64,000 bases of DNA, taken from assembly GCA_946894095.1 (NCBI GenBank), contig OX335642.1, positions 23,261,021-23,325,020 of the forward strand, in the 5' to 3' direction. A program made the translations under genes and the position numbers. Source of the DNA: Incurvaria masculella. Its lineage: Eukaryota; Arthropoda; Insecta; Lepidoptera; Incurvariidae. This document shows positions 35,454 to 45,045 of the stretch, piece after piece (within the stretch, counting starts at the first letter, position 1; the number at the start of each line of letters is the position of its first letter). The notes below the pieces were generated by a model, which was not told where the DNA came from, searched no databases, and worked only from the letters and a program-made list of their open reading frames with translations.

Positions 35454-35563
35454 ATGGCGGCGGTGCTGCGAGCGCTCCTCCTTGTGGCAGCCCTGGGTTG
35501 CGTCGCCGCCCAGAGGAACGAGACGAGAAGGCGACGCGAGCCTTGGACGAATGGATCATGGTT
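35454..35563 (+). CDS. First coding exon of an unrecognised secreted or membrane protein
   Basis: The ATG at 35454 opens 36 codons plus two bases. Residues 1-20 form a classic signal peptide (MAAVLRALLLVAALGCVAAQ). They are followed by RNETRRRREPWTNGSW, which has two N-glycosylation sequons and a run of four arginines that could be a furin-type site. The frame meets a strong donor, GTGAGT, at 35564, phase 2. Codon use is GC-rich, unlike the AT-rich surroundings, as expected of a conserved coding exon. An earlier ATG (35416) gives only a short upstream frame. The next exons were not found; a TTCCAG acceptor at 35631-35636 runs straight into a MITE. The protein family is unknown to me. Confidence 0.55.
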
Positions 35564-35636
35564 GTGAGTAGCTTGCTTCTTGTGTTAAATTGGGGTGGAT
35601 ATGTTTATTTTTGTTCGATTATTTCTGATGTTCCAG

Positions 35637-35905
35637 CGGCCTTATTGCCGAACAGCGACTGTCGCTGCCAACGCCATTGTCGCTACTAACGAGTCATCGC
35701 ATAACAAATTTTGCGGCTACCGTTACTGCGGATAAAAGATATGCAACCGCATTTAATTTTTATCCGTAGCCGCCATCGAGATAGTCTATGTCGTCGGTAT
35801 CGGTAAGTCGATATCGGTATACATTGACGTCTTGTATACGATGACCCGTTAGCAGCGACACCGACGCTGGCAGCGACAATCGCTGTTCGGCAATAAGCCC
35901 GCAGG
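35637..35905. repeat. MITE with inverted ends of about 65 bp
   Basis: The left arm has TTATTGCCGAACAGCGACTG and TCGCTACTAACGAGTCATCG. The right arm is its imperfect reverse complement, ending CGCTGTTCGGCAATAA. Inner arms (GCGGCTACCG and TAGCCGCC) also pair. It lies just after the exon at 35454-35563, presumably in its intron. Confidence 0.75.
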
Positions 35906-36094
35906 TCGTTGAATACTAAGAACTTCACAGAACAGTTTTAGGGTCCAAATTTTTGGTTTGGGGTTGCGGAAGTGGTTAGTCCGTTGCACAAATTTGCTGT
36001 CAGGTCTTTATAGATTTATTAGAATTCACTTAACTTCCTAATCATTGTTTCATGGGCGTGATGGTTTACCAAAATTTAAAAAATATAGTCGATT

Positions 36095-36495
36095 CGTAAA
36101 GGAAGGTCTGAGATGAACCGGGACAAAACCAAGGTCATCGCGACCGAGGTTATGGCGAGAGGACAAATCGTTATCGACGGAGGAGGATGAAGACCAAATT
36201 CTGCGGCTTGGTAGACAAGGACTCACTAAGGAGGTCGAGAGACGAATTCAACTGGGTTGGGCTGCCTTCGGAAAGCTTAAATGCGCTCTGAGGCCTGACC
36301 TCCCGCAAAATTTTAAGACCCGAATATAAGACCAGTGCGTCCACCCGGTTACGTATGACGTAATGGTGTGAAATGTGGACTCTGTTGGTCGCCGTTGTCC
36401 AAAGGATGAAAGTTGCCCAGCGAGCCATGCTGGGAATATCGCTACGGGACATGGTGCGTAACGAAGCAATCCGCCGACGCGACGTACCCTTAAAT
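36095..36495 (+). mobile_element. RTE-type LINE, RT C-terminal fragment
   Basis: Plus-strand frames encode MNRDKTKVIATEV, then (after stops and shifts) RRIQLGWAAFGKLKCALRP, DQCVHPVTYDV and AQRAMLGISLRDMVRNEAIR. These are consecutive pieces of the region after the RT domain in RTE-clade elements. The copy is truncated at both ends and non-functional. The long minus-strand frame here is a shadow. Confidence 0.72.
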
Positions 36496-36639
36496 GAAGA
36501 ATAATTCTTTTTCATATTTTTTATTCATCTAAGGACGACATCCTATTCACACATTCTATCTCTTTGGTGCACTTATCTTATTATTGTGACCATGTACCCA
36601 CATTCCTCATATGTGAGGTGGACCTGTAAGCGTCAGAGA

Positions 36640-36965
36640 ATTGCGCTCCCCATACAAATCTAATTTTAAAATAACTGTTCCAATTTATGTGATATTTATC
36701 TCCCATCAGGCTACTAATATTTGTGCCTGCAAGTTTTTGTTATTTTTCCAAAAATGCTTCATGAGTCCAAACCACATAGAAAAGAAAAATGTATGAAGAT
36801 TGCTGTCATTTGAAACGATATTGATTAAAACAAAATTCAGATTATATTCGTTATTAAATTCGTCGATGAAATATTCGTTGCCGGATATTAGCTACCAAAT
36901 ATCAAGTAAATTAAAAAAGTGGTTTCCAAATGATTATTAGCCTTTTGAGTTTACCCTATATATCT
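36640..36965. repeat. MITE-like element, family I copy 2
   Basis: The left part (AACTGTTCCAATTTATGTGA, then CTACTAATATTTGTG) returns inverted on the right (AATATTCGTTGCCGGATATT, then AAAGTGGTTTCCAAATGATT). The same blocks occur at 6985-7250. Confidence 0.5.
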
Positions 36966-37756
36966 TATTCACCGTTGAAACATAACCTTCGAAACATATT
37001 TTTTGCAATTCGCACCTCTCTCGTCGTGATCACGGCTAGTTCACGAACATGTTAGTCCCGACATATAGCAATAGATGGCGTTAGCGGTCTGAGTGTTTGG
37101 GGAAGAAATTATTGTACCTACCAGACGCCACCTGATGCCGAGGAGGGTTCCTTTTTCATTTAAGGAGGAGGGTGGAACTTCTTGTGATGTAGCTTTTTCT
37201 TCGGGAGGTTCTTATTCGACTAAAGTCGATGTGCACAAATATATCACTATGTTTGTTCACATATTGTTTTAGGAACTTTAAGATAAAAATGTGAACACTT
37301 AAGAAAACAGAATATAATTATTACTTAACATTGATTTTTTAATGCCTTATTTACCGTCGGCCTGTTTCGGCCTGTTTCTAGTTAAGCAAGTACGTCGCTT
37401 ATTTTAACGAAGGTAAAATTATGATTATGATTAACGATGTTAAATGTGGAAATGTGACGATTCCGAGTGCTATCATCATCTATGGATGATGAATAAAATA
37501 CAAATACAAAAAATACATACATGTATGTATAATGGACCGTGAAGCTAGCACACATTAATTAAAGTTAGAGCCCTGTTAGTTAGATTTATTAAAGTTAGAG
37601 ACAGGGCATTTTTGTACGTAATAATGATGTATGAATTATTGTTATCTTACTTATACCAAAATGTTGACATGTTTTATGGTATTAAGTACAGCTAGCTGCA
37701 ACTAACTTACTCTAAGGATATATGATTTGATATTACCGTGGTTAACATTCATTTTA
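36966..37756. other. No gene recognised
   Basis: Nothing assignable lies here. A short direct repeat (GGCCTGTTTC) occurs at 37360-37378. Confidence 0.45.
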
Positions 37757-38867
37757 AGGTTTGTGGAAAACGGCTTACTCACGGCGTGTCGATAATATTT
37801 CACGACGTTTCGAACCAAACATTTGGTCCATCATTAGGCGAGCACCCGTGCCGGCGGCGGTCAACAGGGAACTGTCAGTTTGACGTTTTTCACCGTTGAC
37901 GAAGATTGTAGCTGTGGGTGGGGGTAGTCTGCGAAGAAACTTGGGCTGCGTTCCGAATGTCAGATGATGTGCAGTACGCACTCACGGTGTCTTGAGCGCA
38001 CCGGTTTTTCTTCTCTTCTCTTCATCTGAGCGGCGCAAACACCGGATTCCATACAGATGACAACTCGAACGAGTCCTATCTATTAAAGTTTATGTATTTG
38101 AAGATCTCTATGGACTCTAGGACTATGCGAGGAATATACTGAGATTCAGTTGCCAATATTTCCACTTGGTCAAACCTAATCCAGTGATTCGCGCCAGAGT
38201 CTATATGCTCACAAACAGCTGACTTGTTATATTCTTGTTTCTTCGCAAGAAGAAGTTCTTTCTCGTTCAGAAATCCGTGTCGCAACACTTCTCTTCGTCT
38301 TCCCGATGTACACTAACCCACAGCTGCATGGAATTTTTTACACACCTAATGATTGTAGAGGTAGCTTATCCTTTACGGAGCGTACCATGTGGGCGATTTT
38401 CCGATGCGGTTTGAAAATTGTGTGCACTCTGAGTCTATCCAATTTCCTCCCAATAATATCAGATACGGCAGAAAATCTCTCTGTCTTTCAGCAGTGTGTA
38501 TTCGGCGAGATTCTCGCCGACCAAACGGCTCTCTTGGTCACACAGTATACCGTAAGCCCACGCTCACTGACAGATAAACGGTGTTGGCGCCGCTCAGACA
38601 AAGAGAAAAGAATAAAAACCGGACCGCTCAAGACACCGTGAGTGCGTACTGCACTTCATCTGACATTCGGAACGCAGCCCAAGTTTCTTCGCAGGCTACC
38701 CCCACCCACAGCTACAATCATCGTCAACGGCGGAACACGTCAAACTGACAGTTCCCTGTTGACCGCCGCCCGGCACGTGTGCTCGCCTGATGATGGACCA
38801 AATGTTTTGTTCGAAACGTCGTGAAATATCATCGACACACCGTGAGTAAGCCGTTTTCCACAAACCT
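37757..38867 (-). mobile_element. Penelope-like element fragment between inverted pLTR-like arms
   Basis: Two 288-bp arms (37757-38044 and 38580-38867) are near-perfect reverse complements. They contain TTTCACGACGTTTCGAACCA, CATTTGGTCCATCATTAGGC and GGGCTGCGTTCCGAATGTCA. The 535-bp core encodes a decayed GIY-YIG endonuclease on the minus strand. Penelope-like elements carry such terminal repeats in direct or inverted order, so this is a 5'-truncated copy with one arm inverted. Confidence 0.75.
38050..38480 (-). pseudogene. GIY-YIG endonuclease domain of a Penelope-like element
   Basis: From about 38475 downward the minus strand encodes IFKPHRKIAHMVRSVKDKLP. After an in-frame stop it encodes IPCSCGLVYIGKTKRSVATR, the core of the GIY-YIG nuclease motif with its CxC. 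A frameshift follows, then ELLLAKKQEYNKSAVCEHID and VLESIEIFKYINFNR, which match the E-containing helix and the C-terminal NFNR region. There is at least one stop and one frameshift, so it is non-functional. The upstream RT domain is absent. Confidence 0.72.
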
Positions 38868-39027
38868 AAAAATAAGTACTCTAAGGAATTCATTTTTGAA
38901 CTATGAACTTGAACTATAAACTACGTAAAAAGAACTACTTCTTAAATATATTGCTATATATTTTGGCATTAGAATGGATTATCTCGAGTTAAATATTATA
39001 AATTATAATAAGCGAGTACATTAAACC

Positions 39028-39130
39028 CGAATTCGTAAGCGAACTAACTACAGTTAGACATTTTGGACTAACTCGTGGCTACGTCACCGCCATACGAACG
39101 AGTTTCTATCGCTACTCCCGTCCTTCCATG
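39028..39130 (-). repeat. MITE family E, end fragment
   Basis: Reading in reverse gives CCATGGAAGGACGGGAGTAG and CGATAGAAACTCGTTCGTAT. This is the family terminus followed by about 60 bp of subterminal sequence. Confidence 0.65.
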
Positions 39131-39309
39131 GTCTTGGGGGCGCATTTTGGGGCAAAAGTAAGTATTGAGTAAACATACTTTTTCGCACTAAGCATGCACG
39201 TCGCTTATTGCATGGATATATCTAGCGTCTGATATCAAATACGATTTTGGTGACGATGGCAATATGTTTGAATGTTCAATTTTTGCAGTCAAAGTCCGTA
39301 ACGCAGGTA

Positions 39310-39845
39310 TAGCGGTAAATAAATGTATGTAGGTATAATCTTAAATACTGTGTTAGTAAGAGGCATTGATTAAGGGAAGAAATGTCGCCAGATATTCCTG
39401 GCGATTAATAATTATTGTTAAAAAGGTCTATTTCATAAATATAGGTTATTTTAGTCTGTCACTCGCGACATCTGGAAAAGAAAAGGTTTTTTATTCACGA
39501 GGACTTTTCCTTAATTATATTAGCTTCTTTAGTAACACATTAAACATTGAAGTCAAGAGATCCAGATGTTTCATTTCGATTACCAGAGCTCCGCCCCCAA
39601 GTTGAAGGTAATTTCACCACATTGCCTCCCTGTAGGAGAAATCCAAATTATGGGTACACAGTAGGTGGCGAAATTGGTTAGGTTAGACGCAATACCCGCG
39701 AATGGTATGTTTTGCTGGTTCGGGTCCAGCCTTGCAGTGTATTCATAAAGTAGTTATTTTTACTGGGATCTTTCTTTAATAAACGTGTCCTTGCTTCACG
39801 GTCGATTACACATACATACATGTGCCATTCCTTGAAGTAAGTATT
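39310..39845 (+). repeat. Interspersed repeat family C, copy 3, interrupted
   Basis: The family sequence runs from ATGTAGGTATAATCTTAAAT to GATTAAGGGAAGAA (39379). It resumes at CTGTAGGAGAAATCCAAATT (about 39628) and continues through CGCGAATGGTATGTTTTGCT and CCTTGCTTCACGGTCGATTA. About 245 bp of unrelated DNA lies between. Confidence 0.7.
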
Positions 39846-40188
39846 GGTCTAAACGTAGATTTTTTTTTGGTCAGCTACTGTCTTTGAGTCGACTATGTCA
39901 CTGTTGATTGTCATTATATTGCCACAGACCAGAATTGCCGGCTGCGGTCGGTCTAACGACACATGGTCGGTGTGAATATGTTTAAAAAAAATTAAATGTT
40001 AACGAAAAACGTATATTTCTTGTCATGAGTCGCGTCACAGAATAAGTAATGTTGAGTTGTCATGAGCAAACGACACTGTCCGCCATTTCTTGTGTCACTA
40101 TGCTTGCATCCAGTCCAAACACCTGAAATATATAAAAGTAGATTACCATTTACAAGTAAAAAGTGGCGTCTAGGTATACCTCAGATAA
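39846..40188. other. No confident gene; candidate last exon of the 45-49.8 kb gene
   Basis: On the minus strand a TATATATTTCAG acceptor (ending near 40122) is followed by 20 phase-0 codons (VFGLDASIVTQEMADSVVCS) and a TGA. This could be the terminal exon of the gene at 45046-49755, whose last seen donor is phase 0, but it may be chance. Confidence 0.3.
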
Positions 40189-40501
40189 AAAACCACTAAG
40201 TGCGCGTCGGACCCGCACGCGAAGGGTTCCATACCTATTGCAACTATCAAGATTAGATAACGCTAAAAAATCAAGTTATTTGTATGGGACACATTTTAAT
40301 TTTTATATTTTTTTATTTTTCCTGTTTGTTGTGTTAGCGGCAATATAAATGCATACTCTGTGAAAATTTCAAGTGCCTAGATATTACGGTTAAAGAGATA
40401 GGTAACAGACGGACGAACGGACGGATAGCGAAGGCTTAGTAAGGGTTTCGTTTTTTTTTTTTTTTATGTTAAGCGCGGCATATGGCGTACGCCAGGACAT
40501 C

Positions 40502-41985
40502 TTAAGGTGCCCGACGACGCCCATGGAATTTCGAATTTACAGGGGGGCTGCGAAAACCATGCCGGCCGGCCAGGTGCTTCTTCACACCATGTTTGAAGGA
40601 CCCCAGGTTGAACTTTGGGGGAAATACATCGGAAGGGAGTTCATTCCAGAGTTTTCCGACCCTATAGATGAAGGATCTAGAAGATCGGTGGGTTCTTATT
40701 TTTGGAATGTCGACTGTGAATGTGTGCATTTTCTCCCTGTTCCGCGTTGACCGCAGGTAGAAAGGGGACGGAGGAACAGCGTTATGCAGCTCCGACGAGC
40801 ATTCTCCGTGGTAAAGACGATAAAAGACAGAGACCCTACATCCCTTCTGAGTTGGAGGGTCTCCAAATTTAGGGATACCTCGGGGTCGTCGACTAGACGC
40901 ACGGCCCGACGCTGTATCGAGTCCAGAGAGCCAAGCAGGTGTTTAGCTGAGCCGTCCCACAAATGCGAACAGTACTCCACGCAAGACCTTATATGCGCCT
41001 TGTAAAGAAGCAGTTTTTGGTCAGGCGTGAAGTACTGACGCACTCTGTTGAGGACCCCCAGCTTTTTTGAGGCGAGCTTGGCTTTATCCTCGATATGGCG
41101 TCCGAAATTAAGGTCATGCGTCAGGTCGACCCCAAGAATGCCTATGTGGTCGTCAATACGCAGAGTTGTTCCCTGAAAGGTCGGAGCCACGCTGAACGGA
41201 GTACGCTTCGCACTGAATACGCACGCCTGTGTTTTGCTCGCGTTAAACTCAACGAGGTTCTGGAGACCCCACTCGGAAACTTTTTCCAGGGTCTCTTCGA
41301 GTCTAACAACGAGACGCCGCCTATTTTCTTCCACTTCAGCCCGGCTAGCGGTCTGGTGACTGGCGTACCTGGCTAGCACTGTGCTGTCGTCTGCGTAGCA
41401 ATCAATGTCCCCCAAGTTGAGCATATCATTAATTTGCAGCAGAAAAAGGGTTGGGGACAGCACAGAGCCCTGCGGCACACCGGCATTCACAGACATGGCT
41501 TTGGAACAGCAACCGTCAATCAAGACTTTTATGCTGCGGCCATGCAGGAAGTCGGCGATCCAGTCACACAGCTCGGGTGGAAGGCCATAAGAGGGCAGCT
41601 TGGAAATCAGTGCCTTGTGCCAGACCCGGTCAAATGCTTTCGCAATATCCAGGCCGATAGCCATACCTTCGCCATGATTTTCGAGCGCATCGCCCATCTC
41701 ATGTGAGACGTATACTAGGAGATCCCCAGCAGATCGATTCGGACGGAAGCCGTATTGATGATCGCTGAGAAGTTCATTGCTCTCTAGATACTTCATCAAC
41801 TGAGAGTTAATGATGCGCTCCATCACTTTGCAGAGAAGAGAGGTAATGGCTATGGGTCGGTAGTTGGCCGGGTCTGATCGATCGCCTTTTTTAGGCACGG
41901 GCTGAACGTTGGCCGATTTCCAAGCAGCTGGCACACATCCAGTGGAGTACGATAGGCACCAATGCAGGAATACCATCAGGGCCAC
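40502..41985 (-). pseudogene. LINE ORF2, reverse transcriptase and C-terminus
   Basis: RT motifs in order are AAWKSANVQPVPKKGD, NYRPIAITSLLCKVMERI, the QYGFRPNRSAGDLL block, LDIAKAFDRVWH, GVPQGSVLSPTLF, and the catalytic YADDSTVL. The thumb region reads LGVLNRVRQYFTPDQK. The frame changes near 40760. The C-terminal tail continues as MHTFTVDIPKIRTHRSSRSF and WNELPSDVFP down to 40502. Several frameshifts make it non-functional. Confidence 0.82.
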
Positions 41986-42390
41986 TCGCTTTCCTGGAGT
42001 CTAGGGCGGAAAGCTCACGCCGTACGGCTCTCTGGCGGAATTGTATGCTCGGCATAGAGAATTCGCACCCAGGAACAGTCGGCGGAATGGAGCCGCCATC
42101 ATCCAGGCGAGAGTTCGCCGCAAAGATGCCCGCGAGAAGGTCGGCCTTCTCTTTGGCGGAAAAAGCGAGTGATCCGTCAGGCTGCTGCAATGGTGGAAGT
42201 GAGGAGCGGCAGAAATTTGCTTCCACAGATTTGGCAAGGGACCAGAATTGACGGCTCCCAGTAGGGTGGCTGATCAGCTTCTCGCCAATTCTGCCGATAT
42301 GCTCGAACTTCGCTCTGGCAATTGCTCTCTTACTGGATCTGGAGGCTAAGTTAAGGGCCTGTTTCAGCGCCTTTATATTCGGGTCACGTC
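41950..42390 (-). pseudogene. LINE ORF2, linker to RT, internally deleted
   Basis: The frame encodes the region between endonuclease and RT (SRQFWSLAKSVEANFCRSSL, then DSRKASGPDGIPALV). After GPDGIPALV it jumps directly to sequence that belongs some 20-30 residues further on in related elements. This indicates an internal deletion plus a frame change near 41950. Confidence 0.65.
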
Positions 42391-42394
42391 GTGT

Positions 42395-43420
42395 TCACGC
42401 GCGGGACCATGCACGGTGGGCCGCGTTCTTAGTACAACAAGCCACTGCGCATTCCGCGTTGAACCAAGGCTGGCTTTTACCACCGAGGGATTTGGTGGAG
42501 CAGGGAATAAAAAGTTCCATAGCTCCCTGGATCACCTCGGAAACGGCATTCGCACAGCTCGACGGATCCACAGTGCTGAAACAGAGTTGCCTCCAAGGGA
42601 AGGAGGAGAAATGTTCTCGCATTCCGTCCCAATCTGCCGACTCGTAATGCCACACCAGACGCGTGCCGGTCGCACGTTTCTCAGTCTGGGTGTGTGGCAC
42701 AGTTGACCTCACCAGGCAGTGGTCAGATGACCCCAGGGGGGCAAGCACCGACACCTTGTACCCGGCGGGTTTGGTGGTCAGCAGAAGATCCAGTAAGGAG
42801 GACGCGTCACCTGCTCGATCTGGGATACGCGTATGTTGCGTCACCAATTGAGTCAGATTGTGCGCCAGAGCAAAGTTACGCACAGCCCTACCAGCAAAGT
42901 CAGTCTTTTCGGAGCCTAGCCACAGCGCATGGTGCGCGTTAAAATCTCCCAGAAAGACCAACTCTGCTGAGGGGAACCTCGCCTGTGCATCGTCTGCCGC
43001 TTTGCTCAGGTACTCCAGAAGTCGAGTAAGCTCCCTGTCCCCGTTGTGCGGTCTGTACAGGCACGCGTACAGCCGCGTGTCCGTCCCCATGTCAACGTGG
43101 ACCCAAAGTACGGAGTGTTCGGGGTCCTCCATGCAATGAAGGCGGCGACAGCAAATATCAGACCTGACGAACAGGCACACCCCGGCCTTTGGACGGAATG
43201 ATTCTTCCAAAGTAAAGCCAGGATAGTGCAGGTACGACGTGTCGGCAGGTCGTGATATTTGTGTCTCCGTAAGGAAGAGCATGGCCGGCTTCATCTGCTC
43301 CAGATGCAGGTGCACGGCATTCAAATTGGTGTGCAGCCCCCGTATGTTCGCGAAATCTGCGCGAAAGGTGCCGGGGTTGTGCACCGCTGAATTTACGTTC
43401 TTCCTTTTTTGTGCTTTCAT
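42395..43420 (-). pseudogene. LINE ORF2, apurinic-like endonuclease part
   Basis: This encodes 341 residues of an exonuclease-endonuclease-phosphatase fold. Visible motifs are RADFANIRGLHTNLNAV at the start, TETQISR, CLFVRSD, the catalytic GDFNAHHALWLGS, and SSDHCLV (the SDH motif). It ends prematurely (AWSRA-stop). The reading continues in another frame at about 42390 with IKALKQALNLASRSSKRAIA, so a frameshift splits ORF2. Confidence 0.82.
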
Positions 43421-44084
43421 TTGTTGGTGTGTTGGTGTGAGGTTGCACAGGGGACTAGTAACGAAGATTTGTGGTCAAATCGCAACTCTGTGGCTTCGTC
43501 ACTATCTGCCTGGGATGGTGAGTGACCGACACGATGGACGGAAGGGCCCCCGGTCCCCACCGGAAGTGGCCGCCGGGACCCCGGCAGTCCGGTCACCAAC
43601 CGGCACGACGGACCACTCCGAGATTATGCGCCGAGTGATGGTGCAGCCTTCTGTGATGGTTAGGCACAGACCGGGCCCTGAACTACTCGGCGGGCGGGCA
43701 GCGGGCACCCGTTTCACCGGGTCTCCCTGGCCATCGTGTCGATCACTTACTCCCAAGCAGTGATTAGGCTTTAGAGTCACTGGACCACTCCTCTTCGTCG
43801 CTAAGTCCCCCTTGCTACTGGGTCCTCGGGATCCACACCGGAACACAGCGAACTGCTTGGCGGCGTGACTTATCACTGAGTGTGGTGGCGTACCCAGTCG
43901 ACCTTGCGGTCTACCACACGCTGAATCCCTTAGTCGCCTCTTACGACATGCACGGGAAGACATGCAGTGGGCCCATTTGTATTCTTTTAACGTGCCGGTA
44001 CCCACACGGCACGAACACCCTTCGTTGGCACCCCTTGGGTACGGAACCCTAAAATGGAAGCGGATGTGCATTCTAGAGCGTCAA

Positions 44085-44300
44085 CCATGAGGCCAGAATC
44101 CTGACTGAATCAGTAAATAACTTCCGACCTATTCTACACTAATAGATCGCTTATGGATTGGGATATGCAATTTTTTGTTAGCAGTGAATTCGAATACACT
44201 GGAAATGTGCCACTCATTTTGTGAATTCTTTACCTGAGATCGCTCTTGATGAATCAACTCCTAATTCCCATAATTGGCCTCATGGGCTCTGTTATTATTC
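44085..44300. repeat. Dispersed repeat family H, copy 2
   Basis: It shares AATAACTTCCGACCTATTCT, AGATCGCTTATGGATTGGGA, GAATACACTGGAAATG and AATCAACTCCTAATTCCC with the copies at 22355-22640 and 48935-49370. Confidence 0.6.
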
Positions 44301-44484
44301 TATGAAATTAACGCGACCACTTCTATTTTTGCAACAAGAACTAGAAAAACTTTTCAATTTTTTCTAACTTGTCCCGCCCGACATGCGTGCGCTTGGCATG
44401 TCAATATTTAGTAGCGGGCGTGCGACCGACACGTAACTGATTTTTTTTGTGACGAGCGGGACCACTGGCCTTTCTAGCTAATTA

Positions 44485-45015
44485 TCTAATCTGTGAAAAT
44501 ACATGTGACATGAAAAGGCATACAATACATGTGATATTAAAAGGCATACAAATGCATGAAACATAAAACTGCATAAAAATGCGTGAGACATGAAAAGGCA
44601 TAAAATACATGTGACATGATAAGGCAGACAAAAGCATAAAACATGAAAAGGTATAAATTACATGTAACATGAAAAGGCATAAAATTGCATGTGACATGAA
44701 ATAACATAAAATACATGTGACATGAAAAGCATAAAATACATGTGTAATGAAAATACATTAAATATAGGTGACATGAAAAGGCATAAACAATCATGTGACA
44801 CGAAAGGATATAAAACGCATGCGTCATAAAAATGCGTTAAAATGCATGAGACATGAAAATAAATGTGACATTAAAAGGCATAAAAATGCATGTGACGTGA
44901 AAAGGCGTTAAAATGCATGAGGCACGAAAAGGCGTAAAATAAATGTGACATTAAAAGGCGTAAAATTCATTTGACACGAAAGGGCATAAAACGCATGTGA
45001 CATGAAAACGCATAA
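44485..45015. repeat. Degenerate minisatellite next to an exon
   Basis: About 530 bp consist of imperfect units of 20-30 bp built on CATGTGACATGAAAAGGCAT followed by AAAA. On the minus strand they give the repetitive MSHVFYAF-like frames listed by ORF finders, which are not genes. The array ends about 30 bp from the splice donor of the exon at 45046-45245. Confidence 0.85.
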
Positions 45016-45045
45016 AAAACATAATAGATAAAAAAACACTGGTAC

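Larger units (their letters stand above)
40453..44020 (-). mobile_element. Full-length-like non-LTR retrotransposon (CR1/Jockey group)
   Basis: The element is 3,568 bp on the minus strand. The T-run at 40453-40465 is its poly-A tail, and TTCGTT at 40447-40452 and 44021-44026 is a probable target-site duplication. A GC-rich 5' region of about 600 bp (44020-43421) has no recognisable ORF1. It contains TGCATGTCTTCCCGTGCATG, seen in diverged form at 54.4 kb. Endonuclease and RT segments follow in order with several frameshifts. Confidence 0.82.
40189..44060 (+). repeat. Interspersed repeat family G, copy 3, split by a LINE
   Basis: The left part (40189-40452) runs from GTGCGCGTCGGACCCGC to GGCTTAGTAAGGGTTTCGTT. 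The right part (44021-44060) gives TTCGTTGGCACCCCTTGGGT and ACGGAACCCTAAAA, the family's 3' end. The 3.57-kb LINE lies between with a TTCGTT duplication. Confidence 0.75.

Noticed and set aside
43502..44071. 189-codon minus-strand frame as LINE ORF1
   Set aside because: It is GC-rich leader sequence without zinc knuckles or other ORF1 features, and it runs past the element end into the split family G repeat.
44482..44827. Cysteine- and phenylalanine-rich minus frames as a small secreted protein
   Set aside because: They are translations of the degenerate minisatellite, periodic and low complexity.
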